A stretch of 64,000 nucleotides of DNA, from assembly GCA_022414725.1 (NCBI GenBank), contig CM039465.1:19805206-19869205 (forward strand), given 5' to 3'. Source of the stretch: Microglena sp. YARC (Eukaryota > Chlorophyta > Chlorophyceae > Chlamydomonadales > Chlamydomonadaceae). Below, in pieces: positions 22,056 through 30,468 of this stretch. Numbering within the stretch: the first letter of the stretch is position 1; each line of letters begins with the position of its first letter. The notes under the pieces are model-generated. The model was not told the DNA's origin, ran no database searches, and saw nothing but the letters and a program-made list of their open reading frames with translations. The translations under genes were made by a program, and so were the position numbers.

Positions 22056-25000
22056 GGTTGGTTCAATGTCGAAGCAATATTGTTTCTTAATTGTCGTCCC
22101 ATTTGCCTGTGCATCGCAGGGCGGCATGATGGGCCAAGTGGTTGTCAAACTGTCCCCCCCTCCCAACCCCAGCCCACCCCTCAGGGGTTAGTTCAGTGTC
22201 AAATCAATATTGTTTTGTAATTGTCGTCCCATGTGCCATTCGTAATTGTTGCCCATCTGCCATTCGTAATTGTCGTCCCATTAGCCATTCGTAATTGTTG
22301 CCAGTGTACCATTCGTAATTGTTGCCAGTGTACCATTCGTAATTGTTGCCAGTGTACCATTCGTAATTGTTGCCCATGTGCCATTCGTAACTGTCGTCCC
22401 ATTAGCCATTCGTAATTGTTGCCAGTGTACCATTCGTAATTGTTGCCAGTGTACCATTCGTAATTGTTGCCAGTGTACCATTCGTAATTGTCGTCCCATG
22501 TGCCATATGTAATTGTTGCCCATTTGCCGTTTGTAATTGTTGCCCATTTGCCGCAATTGTTGCCCATGTGCATCGCAGGGCGGCATGATGGGCCAAGGCA
22601 ACATGATGGGCCAAGTGTTTGTCAGACTGTATCCCCCCCCCTCTCAACCCCCCCAACCCCACCCCACCCCTCAGGGGTTGGTTCATTGTCAATGCAATAC
22701 TGTTTCGTAAGTGTCGTCCCATTTTCCTGTGCGTCGCAGGGCGGCATGATGGGCCAAGGTGGTATGATGGGCCAAGGCGGTATGATGGGCCAAGGCAACA
22801 TGATGGGCCAAGGCAACATGATGGGCCAAGGCAACATGATGGGTGGAGGCAACATGATGATGCAGAACAGCCGATTGGGAACAGGTAAGCTTGCAAAGTA
22901 ATTTAAATGTGTGCTAGCTTTACTAATTTAAACGTGTGCTAGCTAAACTAATTTATACGTGTGCTAGCTAAACTAATTTAAGCGTGTGCTAGCTAAACTA
23001 ATTTAAGCGTGTGCTAGCTTAACTAATTTAAGCGTGTGCTAGCTTTACTACTTTAAGCGTGTGCTAGCTAAACTAATTTAAACGTGTGCTAGCTAAACTT
23101 TGGCAAGCCCCCACTCAGTTAAGCAGCACAATCTAATCATGTAAATGCGTTTTTATGATGTATGTTTTGGGGGGGGAGCCCCACCTTCTGGGGGACGGAA
23201 TCCCCCAGGGTTACCCATTTGTCCGTCTGACCAAAAAATGTAAGCCTGACACGTCAGCCTACTGTCTCTAACTAACTGGCTTCGGGCAGCTCCATTTCCG
23301 CTGCCACCTGTCGTTCTGTTGCCAAAACACTCCGCCGATTTTCTGCGTTGCTTGCGACGCTGCATGACTTGTTCTTTATAAGCGATCATGGATAAGCGAG
23401 CAAATTGGTCTGCAGCACTTTTTTTGTGAAAGTGAATTATAATCTTTTAATTTTATTATATAACCGGTGTTGCTGATGAGGGCACCAGAGATTGAACTTG
23501 TAATCTTATCGTATTAATATACTACAGGTGTTGCTGATAAGGGCGCCGGAGAGTGAACTTGAATATTTGTATATTATTATATAACCGGTGTTGCTGATGA
23601 GGGCACCAGAGATTGAACTTATAATCTTTTGTATTATTATACTACATGTGTTACTGATGAGGGCGCCGGAGAGTTAACTTTTAATCTTTTCGTATTATTA
23701 TATAACTGGTGTTGCTGACAAGGGCGCCGGAGAGTGAGCTTTTAATCTTTTTGTATGATTTTATTACAGGTGTTGCTGATGAGGGCGCCAAGCAATGGAA
23801 GCTGTTTGTTGGCCAGGTACCATTCGAGGCGAACGAGGGAGACTTGTGGCCCATCTTCTCCGAGATTGGCAACATCCTTGAGCTCGTAGTGCTGCGCAAC
23901 CCTGCTGGCCGCAGCAGGGGCTGTGCCTTTGTCACCTTCGAGACTCGAGTGTTAGCTGAGAAGGCCATCCGCCAAATAGATGGCAAGATGAGCCCTGCCA
24001 CATGTAAAGTAGACAGATGTATAGTAAACAGATGTTCAGAAGACACATGTACAGTAGACAGATGTATATGACAGACAGATCTTCAAGACAGACATATGTA
24101 CAGAAATGTAGACACAGATGTAGAGTAGACAGATGTACATGACAGACAGATCTTCATGACAGACACATGTTCATGACACTAGTAATGTTCATGATAGCCC
24201 TGCCATATGTAAAGTAGACAGATGTACAGTAGTAAGATGTTCATGTTCACGACTCTAATAATGTCCGGAAGTCCCCCTTGACTCAGTCAGGCCGCTGGCA
24301 CAGTTGGGGTCCAGTAGGGCACCAGGACAATGTGATCATCATTATCACCATCATCATTGTCGTCGTCGTCGTCGTCGTCACCATTGCCGTCGTCATTACA
24401 TAGTGAGCAGCATATGAGGAAGGCGGGTGAGCATCTTTGTTTGGTGTTCATACTCATTGTTGTTCATACATGGAATCTGTGCTTCACACGAAACAATCAA
24501 ACACCAACGCATAAGGGAGTCCTTCACCTATAAATGTCGCAACAAAACAAACACTTTCTGGTTGGCACCCAATAAAAACGAATAATAAAATGTTAAGCCT
24601 TACGAGGAGGTGTGAGATTGAGGGGACCTGCCTGCCTGCTTGCTTGCTTGCACTGGGGCCAACCTCCTTCCGAGGAGGTGTGAGATTGAGGGGACCTGCC
24701 TGCTTGCTTGCACTGGGGCCAACCTCCTTCCGAGGAGGTGTGAGATTGAGGGGACCTGCCTGTCTGCTTGCTTGCACTGGGGCCAACCTCCTTCCGAGGA
24801 GGTGTGAGCTTGAGGGGACCTGCCTGCCTGCTTGCTTGCACTGGGGCCAACCTCCTTACAAGGAGGTGTGAGATTGAGGGGACCTGCCTGCTTGCTTGCT
24901 TGCACTGGGGCCATCCTCCTTCCGAGGAGGTGTGAGATTGAGGGGACCTGCCTGCTTGCTTGCTTGCTTGCACTGGGGCCAACCTCCTTCCGAGGAGGTG

Positions 25001-26604
25001 TGGGATTGGGGGGACCTGCCTGCTTGCTTGCACTGGGGCCAGCCTCCTTCCGAGGAGGTGTGAGATTGAGGGGACCTGCCTGCTTGCTTGCACTGGGGCC
25101 AACCTCCTTCCCATGATTCAAACTATAACTACGAGTTAAACAATCCAACATGAAATTTGGATAGTAGTTTTTCCCGTTGGTGTAGTAATAAGTAAGATAA
25201 TTTACTAATATCTAGTTTGGATCCTAATAAAGGTCGACACCCAATATTACATAGGGGTCGGCAATATGATATCATATGATATCATGTCATCATATGATAT
25301 CATATGATGCCGGCGGTCTGACTAGGTAACTTTGGCCTGGGGCATCATATCATATGATATTAAATCATTTGATTTGTGTATGATATCATATGATATCATA
25401 CTCGTCTTTGGTCAACATCATATGATTTGCCGTTCCCTTATCATACATACATTTTGTTGTCAGGCTGCAAGTAAGATAAGGCAGTGCAACAAGGTGAATA
25501 AACAAAGCAGGTATGCGCCCAAGGTGCTCATATCAATGAGGCCTGGATGTGTTGTTTGCAGACTAAGGATACCGGTTCACCAGCAGACTAAGGATACCGG
25601 TTCACCAGCAGACTAAGGATACCGGTTCACCAGCAGACTAAGGGCACCGGTTCACCAGCAGACTAAGGATACCGGTTCACCAGCAGACTAAGGGCACCGG
25701 TTCACCAGCAGACTAAGGATACCGGTTCACCAGCAGACTAAGGATACCGGTTCACCAGCAGACAACAACCTTATACTTACACCCAATACATATGTACACA
25801 CGTACCCACACAACAAGGCGCGTCTTCAGAGCACGACACAACAAGCACATGGGGGAAATGTTTATAGCGTGATGATTGTCGTCATCACCACCACCACCAC
25901 GATCCTCCTCGTCGTCATCCTAGCGCGCCTACTCTTTTGTATGAGTGGCCACACCATTCCAACTGAATCCTCGGTGCCGCTGGTAAGTGTCGGGAGACCC
26001 ACCTCCTAGGGCAAAATTCGTTTCACAACATCAACAAAAAATATTTTAGTACATCCCAACACCAGCTTCATCCCACTTAAACCTGAACTTGGTTAGCTTC
26101 AGCCAGCCCGCCATCTGCGGCACTACAAATAATTTTACCAGGAAAATCTCCATCCCTCTGTCCATGCAGATGAGCCTCCCCAACGACCCCCGACAACGTT
26201 TGCTTCTGGTCAAGTATGCCAACGCCAGCGGCGGCGGTGGTGGTGGTGGTGGAGGCATGGGTGGCGGCGCAGGCACTGCTGGAATGTCCCCCATGCAGGA
26301 AGGCAACGGCAACAATCCTGCTGCCTCTGGCATGAGCCCCATGGGAGGAGGACAGATGGGCCAGATGGGCGGCATGAATCAAATGAGTGGGCAGATGGGT
26401 GGTATGGGCGCTGGAATGGGTCAGATGGGTGGCATGGGTGCTGGTATGGGCCAGATGGGTGGTATGGGTCAGATGGGATCACCCAACCTCATGGGTATGG
26501 GGCAGATGGGATCTGGGGGGCAGATGGGCTCCATGCAAGGGCAGTTACCATCCAACTACGGACACTCGCAGGGCTATGGGTTTGGTGAATACCAGGGGTA
26601 CTAA
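16796..26604 (+). CDS. CELF/Bruno-like RNA-binding protein with three RRMs
   Basis: Nine exons (16796-17011, 17093-17177, 17671-17756, 18907-19101, 19476-19703, 21067-21099, 22740-22884, 23770-23987, 26170-26604) give 546 residues. RRM1 (about 29-112) has VFVGQIP and KGCAMV. RRM2 (about 122-205) has KLFVGQIP and GCAFVTF. RRM3 (about 339-420) has KLFVGQVP and RGCAFVTF, ending LLLVKYAN. Two RRMs, a long Gly/Met-rich linker (MMGQGNMMGQ-type repeats) and a third RRM is the CELF/Bruno layout; these proteins bind mRNA and control splicing, translation or decay. The Gly/Met-rich tail (422-546) ends GEYQGY. Phases agree at all junctions. The last intron appears to start with AT instead of GT. The start at MMMQHP is tentative because of the upstream frame at 16686. 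Confidence 0.88.
17757..18906 (+). repeat. Intron with two decoy copies of exon 4 5' edge
   Basis: CTGCAGATTCCTRGCACCATTACAGAGCAGGA-like sequence with its acceptor occurs at about 18355-18415 and 18770-18850 before the true exon at 18907. The second copy runs on to TTGTGGAGGTACAG, a donor-like end. Between them at 18645-18730 is dispersed repeat R6 (ACTGAATCCTCGGTG...GGGAGACCCACCTCCT). Confidence 0.85.
18907..19101 (+). CDS. RRM2 exon of the CELF-like gene
   Basis: Encodes 65 residues from IPGTITDQELRDLF to GAKAPM: most of RRM2, including RNP1 GAGCAFVTF. It follows a CTGCAG acceptor and ends CCTATG|GTACGT, phase 0. It is the only one of three similar sequences in this stretch that continues through RNP1. 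Confidence 0.88.
19704..21066 (+). repeat. Intron with about seven copies of exon 5 3' edge
   Basis: AGCAGTTTGGAGGTGG...GCCTATGGAATGGGGTATGACATG|GTGAG, the last ~60 coding bases plus donor, recurs with decay near 19815, 19985, 20105, 20207, 20448, 20535 and 20690 onward. The copy near 20207-20260 is split by the MITE at 20259-20443. Confidence 0.88.
20259..20443. mobile_element. hAT-like MITE, copy 3 (185 bp)
   Basis: Ends TAGGGGTCGGC and GCCGATCCCTA, with a perfect 8-bp flanking duplication GATATGGC at 20251-20258 and 20444-20451. Same length and interior as the copy at 4247-4431. It sits in a decoy copy of an exon edge, so it inserted after that array formed. Confidence 0.9.
21100..22214. 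other. Intron 6 first part: poly-C tracts
   Basis: Non-coding. It holds C runs at 21724-21755 and 22023-22053 and a decoy copy (about 22060-22145) of the intron end plus exon 7 acceptor (CATCGCAGGGCGGCATGATG). Confidence 0.8.
22215..22570. repeat. 24-bp minisatellite, about 14 copies
   Basis: The unit ACCATTCGTAATTGTTGCCAGTGT and its CCCAT variants repeat in tandem, seeded from the sequence just 5' of the exon 7 acceptor. Confidence 0.9.
22571..22739 (+). repeat. Decoy acceptor and exon 7 edge
   Basis: CATCGCAGGGCGGCATGATGGGCCAAGGCAAC at 22571 resembles the true exon 7 start at 22740 but soon returns to intron sequence matching 22145-22215. Confidence 0.8.
22740..22884 (+). CDS. Gly/Met-repeat linker exon of the CELF-like gene
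   Basis: Encodes tandem GGMMGQ/GNMMGQ hexapeptides and ends MMMQNSRLGTG before GTAAGC. The coding repeat is itself an 18-bp tandem array, so length variation between alleles is likely. Confidence 0.85.
22900..23100. repeat. 25-bp minisatellite with GCTAGC
   Basis: AATTTAAGCGTGTGCTAGCTAAACT-type units, about eight copies, just inside intron 7. Each contains the GCTAGC palindrome. Confidence 0.9.
23160..23365 (-). repeat. Dispersed repeat R2, copy 3
   Basis: From GGGGAGCCCCACCTTCTGGG to CTCCGCCGATTTTCTGCGTT, same orientation as 12840-13052. Confidence 0.8.
23455..23769 (+). repeat. Five decoy copies of exon 8 5' edge
   Basis: A ~60-bp unit combining an intron end (GTATTATTATATAAC) with GGTGTTGCTGATGAGGGCGCC, the start of exon 8, is repeated at about 23463, 23522, 23582, 23643 and 23705 before the true exon at 23770. 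Most copies have CCGG or ACTGG instead of the ACAGG acceptor, so they may be weak decoys. Confidence 0.9.
23770..23987 (+). CDS. RRM3 exon of the CELF-like gene
   Basis: Encodes VADEGAKQWKLFVGQVP through AEKAIRQIDGK, containing RNP2 and RNP1 of the third RRM. To join MSLPNDPRQR in the final exon, the break must fall within ATGAGCC, shared by both exon flanks. Under the simplest reading the intron starts AT (AAG|ATGAGC), a one-base change from the strong donor AAG|GTGAGC. Confidence 0.8.
24596..25112. repeat. ~62-bp minisatellite, 9 copies
   Basis: The unit contains CTTCCGAGGAGGTGTGAGATTG and a variable number of TGCT/TGCC tetramers before TTGCACTGGGGCC. The open frames on both strands come from the repeat. 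Confidence 0.93.
25252..25440. mobile_element. hAT-like MITE, copy 4 (ATCATATGAT subfamily)
   Basis: Ends TAGGGGTCGGCA and TGCCGTTCCCTTA. The interior is built of ATCATATGAT palindromes around GCCGGCGGTCTGACTAGG. Flanking 8-mers ATATTACA and ATCATACA agree at six positions. Confidence 0.75.
25557..25765. repeat. 25-bp minisatellite, about 8 copies
   Basis: The unit GACTAAGGATACCGGTTCACCAGCA alternates at some positions with GGGCACC. The boundary with unique sequence is sharp on both sides. Confidence 0.95.
26170..26604 (+). CDS. Final exon of the CELF-like gene
   Basis: Begins MSLPNDPRQRLLLVKYAN, the end of RRM3, then Gly-rich and GQMGGMG-type repeats, and ends GYGFGEYQGY then TAA. The preceding CCATGCAG is a good acceptor. 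Confidence 0.85.
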   Translation: MSLPNDPRQRLLLVKYANASGGGGGGGGGMGGGAGTAGMSPMQEGNGNNPAASGMSPMGGGQMGQMGGMNQMSGQMGGMGAGMGQMGGMGAGMGQMGGMGQMGSPNLMGMGQMGSGGQMGSMQGQLPSNYGHSQGYGFGEYQGY

Positions 26605-26830
26605 AACATAGCTGTGTGTGCTAGCCACAAGGACAGGCTATGGGTTTGGTGGATACCTAGGGTATTAATACATAGCTGTGTGTGCTAGACCCAAGGGCAG
26701 GCTTGGATCAGTGGATACCAAGGGTATTTAAACATAGCTGTTTGTGATAGACCCAAGGGTAGGCTATGGGTTTGGTGGATACCAAGGGTATTTAAGCATA
26801 GCTGTGTGTGATAGACCCATGTGTAGGCTT
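26605..26830 (+). repeat. Three copies of the stop-codon edge in the 3' flank
   Basis: CAGGCTATGGGTTTGGTGGATACC..GGGTATT plus ~30 bases of 3' flank (ACATAGCTGTGTGTGCTAG) repeats at about 26634, 26699 and 26760. The unit is ~64 bp and includes the last codons and stop region of the gene. Confidence 0.9.
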
Positions 26831-27219
26831 GGTTCAGTGTATTTCAATGGGATAGCAGCATAGCTTGTGGGCCATACTTGCACTTTCTTTGGAACTTGTC
26901 TGTACTCGCACTTGCATAGCTTCCCACACTTCCACTTGTCTTGGAACACTTACGTACTCGGACCAGTCACTGCCCGCTTGCATTTTGCCCACAGGGCTAC
27001 CCCCTACTGAGGTTGTACGTATGTACGGGCCCCTGAGCTACCTCAGCTACCCTTTTTATTACAATCCCCTCACCTTCGCAGCTATTCTATTGAACAGTAT
27101 GTAGTGCGATGAAATACTTAAAACTACTGTCTGCATGTCACGTTGGATCTTGTAACTTTGAGTCACGTAGTCAGCTAGACTAATGAGAAGTATGTTGAGT
27201 TGGATCGTGTAACTTGAAC
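26831..27219. other. Intergenic, nothing recognised
   Basis: Unique-looking sequence with short direct repeats (ACTTGCATAGCTTCC); no gene seen. Confidence 0.4.
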
Positions 27220-27575
27220 ATGGTTACATGGCTCCTGCCTTATAAGGCTGCTCGCCCTCTTCTTGAACTTACATAGCTTCAGCCAGCGATATGGCTGATC
27301 GCAGTCTTCAACAGTAAAACTTGAACTTGGTTACATAGCTTAAGCCAGCAATATGGCTGATCGCCGTCTTCAGCAGTAAAACTTGAACTTGGTTACATAG
27401 CTTTAGCCAGCAATATGGCTGATCGCCGTCTTCAACAGTAAAACTTGGACTTGCATTTGGTTACATAGCTTCAGCCAGCAATATGGCTGATCGCCGCCTT
27501 CAACAGTAAAACTTGAACTTGGTTACATAGCTTCAGCCGGCAATGTGGCTGCCCGCCGTCTTCGGCAGTAAAACA
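27220..27575. repeat. R4 repeat, tandem array of about five units
   Basis: A ~80-base unit: AACTTGGTTACATAGCTTCA, then GCAATATGGCTGATCGCCGT and TCAACAGTAAAACTTG. Single R4 copies lie at 17518-17572, 53927-53998, 55470-55540 and 60597-60660, so this is a dispersed repeat that expanded locally. Confidence 0.88.
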
Positions 27576-27689
27576 ATATTAGTGAAAATGCAAACGCGAA
27601 CAAATCATTGTTTTCTGCATTTTATTTTTATTTTTTTAATCTTCAAATTTTTGTTTGCTTCTTCTTCTGAACGATACAAAAATCACAAG

Positions 27690-29250
27690 AAAATCAATAC
27701 GAAAAACGAATCATTCCTACAAATAAAACTTGATCCAATATTGTCAGACATCCATGGATAAGCAGAGAAAGATTCGCTCGACCTGCCACTTCTGGATTGC
27801 ACACTAGATAATTTAGCGGAATCATTTTACTCTCAGATTGGGAAAACAGGCTCTGGCACTTTCTTCTAGCATACATTATGCTTCGTCAGTACGATCAAAG
27901 ACCACTAGCCAATGGTGTTCATCTGGAACAGTTCCAGAATCACCTAGGTGACACACTCGATCCTCCGAAGGAACAATTGGACGTTTCCATGTTTCCACCT
28001 TCAGGTTGTGGGAGGAAGTTATAAATCTATACATATTACGCACCACCTTGTGAGGCAGGTCACTGATGAGATAATTAGTCATCTCAGTTTTCCCACTATA
28101 GTTCCATGAAGAGGACATCCAAGTATAGTACACAGCATTCTTCCACCCTTGTGATCCAGAGTTTTCATCACTAGGGCGCGTATCTTAAGACTTGGTGCTA
28201 TTGTAAAATAAAATATGATTTGAGAATTGGACCTCCTCCACTGTGTTCCACTAAACTGGTTTAAGTTGCAAAGGTCCTACACCTTCCTGTAAATTTGTGA
28301 TCAGAGATTCATCCTGGGAATCTTCCGAGGAGTGCAGCATCGCAAGGGCATCAGATACATCCTTGCACCAACAGTCTTGACGTTCCCTATCCAGTTTGAG
28401 CTCAGCAAAGGCAACACCCCTGACAGAGTTCAGGGGACGTGAGGAGACCAGGAACGAAGTGTTTAAACAACTGGACAAGTTACATAGGCCGAGGGACGCT
28501 TCAAGAGAGAAGCTTCCTGGCGGCAAACCCGAAACCCTTAGGTTACGGGAAAGGACAGATGTGATAGATAGCGGAGTCAATAGGACAGGTAGAACCAACG
28601 AACAGCTAAAGCTGACAACCCCTCATCATACCAGGGTTACTCTATCACTGTATTTGACAATGGAATTCCAAAATGTAAACACTGATTTCAACCAGCAATA
28701 GTGAATTGGGAATTGAAATTGAAATTGTTACATCTGCGTAATGCAGCCACTCACAGGACGTGGAATTAAGGACACCACTGCGTAGGCCGAACTTGGCAGT
28801 AGTCACCGTTGTTTAGTGAATTGGGAATTTACCTGTTTCTTTCAAAGCAGTTTGGTGGGAAACAGATCGCTTCACTCCTAGGACACGCTTCATAAATCCA
28901 GCATGCCTCACATGAATATCTGTGGATGCTACTTGGTATCTGCTGGTAGCCCCAAGAAGATCTTGGATGAGACCCGTGCTGAAGATTTGAGAGCCATACA
29001 TTCCAGCAGATAGGGCAAAGGACTGGAACAGCCAAAGCATGGCTTGTGGACTTGTGGTCTATCCTAAACTGCGTACTCTTCACCCATATCTGTAACACGT
29101 TTGATCCCGGCCAACAAGGCCGAGCTGCGTATTCAGAAGCATGTTTCATGCACCCCTTCTCATTGAATACCACACCAATGTATTTGAACTCAGAAACCCT
29201 CTCCATACTTCGGTCGTTCAGACGAAAGTCATAAGAATGTTCCTCATAGA
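27690..29250 (-). mobile_element. Decayed LINE fragment (RT C-terminal part)
   Basis: On the minus strand, broken frames carry VSEFKYIGVVFNEKGCMKHA, a late reverse-transcriptase segment of non-LTR elements, then HAGFMKRVLGVKRSVSHQTA, then DEHHWLVVFDRT, resembling the terminal Zn-binding H..C region. Several frameshifts and stops are present. It is a different lineage or older copy than the LINE at 40172-42191, judging by weak similarity. Confidence 0.75.
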
Positions 29251-29264
29251 GGTTAGGTCTCTTG

Positions 29265-29900
29265 TATCCAGGTTTTTATTTCGAGTCAGTCTCTTACATT
29301 AAATTACTTACATTTCATGGTAAGGTCTACTTGACACCGCGAGGGTGTATGAGACTCTGTGCTCTTGTATCCTGGTTTTTATTTCGAGTCTGTCTCTTAC
29401 ATTACATTACATTTCATGTTAAAGTCTACTTGACAACGTGAGGGTGTATTACATTACATTACATTACATTACATTACATTACATTACATAACATTACATT
29501 ACATTACATTACATTACATTACATTACATTACATGTTAAAGTCTACTTGACACCGCGAGGGTGTATGAGACTCTGTGCTTTAAACAAAAAGAAAAAGCAC
29601 CCACAAAGCAAAAAAAACCATTACATCAGGGGTGTGTCGAGGACAAACAAACCAAGCTCCCGCGAGGGTGTATGAGACTCTGTGCTCTTGTATCCAGGTT
29701 TTTATTCCGAGTCGGTCTCTTGTATCCTGGTTTTTATTTCGGTGGTTGGGAGTTTGGTTTGTTTGTCCTCGACACACCCCTGATGTAATGGTTTTTTTTG
29801 CTTTGTGGGTGCTTTTTCTTTTTGTTTAAAGCACAGAGTCTCATACACCCTCGCGGTGTCAAGTAGACTTTAACATGAAATCTAATGTAATGTAATTTCG
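29265..29900. mobile_element. Cluster of LINE 3' ends, including a 127-bp inverted pair
   Basis: The segment GTTAAAGTCTACTTGACACC...GCTCCC, which also lies at the 3' end of the LINE at 39818-42195, occurs here several times with (TTACA)n tails. Two full copies, 29535-29661 and 29748-29874, are near-perfect inverted repeats separated by 86 bases. Confidence 0.88.
29448..29534. repeat. (TTACA)n pentanucleotide tail
   Basis: Tandem TTACA, read as TGTAA on the minus strand. It follows the LINE 3' end segments, as expected for LINEs with simple-repeat tails. Confidence 0.92.
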
Positions 29901-30017
29901 AGCGCAATCAAATGGGAAAATCAAATTCGACATCGGTTCAAGCCTTATCGCTAGGTGAGCTATCTATCCTATTCAGAGAACATCTCCCTACAATTCACAT
30001 CGTAAAAAAGCTTGTAT

Positions 30018-30468
30018 TTAGTTTGCAGCTGCAGCCTGGGGGAAGGCGCAGGTGGGCCCACAGCTTGAGGACCGCAGGTCACGCCCAGCCATCATGGTAG
30101 TGCCTGCAGCTTTAGCCCCAAAGGCAGCTTGTCCCTTAGGAGGAAGCTTGAGGGCCGAGGCCCTTCCCTTGGCGCTTTTGAAGCGCTTCACCAAGGCGTC
30201 CACCATCTCCTCAGCCTCATCATACTCCGCACACAGGGACTCCACCTCAGCAGGAGACAAAAGCTCATCAACGAAATCTGCAGACATGCGTGCCTCCAAC
30301 TTGGGATCCATGGGCTTGCCATCACTGAAGTAGTGGCGCATGAGGTCCTTGGCCTGAGGAAGGCAGATACGACCCATGTAGATCTTCTTGTTGATACGGC
30401 CAGGGCGGATCAGAGCTGGGTCCAGCTTCTCAGGGTGGTTGGTGGTCATGATGACAATGAGGTTGGGC
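30018..30468 (-). CDS. Last exon of BCS1-like gene
   Basis: Encodes PNLIVIMTTNHPEKLDPALI onward: sensor 1, arginine finger (IRPGRINKK) and the C-terminal helical lid, then a basic Ala-rich tail ending QAAAAN and TAA. It starts after CTAACTGCAG. Confidence 0.88.

Larger units (their letters stand above)
23988..26169. other. Last intron of the CELF-like gene, repeat-filled
   Basis: Holds an ACAGATGTACAGTAGAC array with a second copy of the exon 8 flank (CCCTGCCATATGTAAAGTAG, 24197), repeat R5 (24266-24410), a ~62-bp minisatellite, a MITE, a 25-bp minisatellite and repeat R6 (25944-26032). Confidence 0.8.

Noticed and set aside
24484..25151. Ser/Gln/Ala-rich frames near 24.6-25.1 kb
   Set aside because: They come from the ~62-bp minisatellite inside the last RRM-gene intron.
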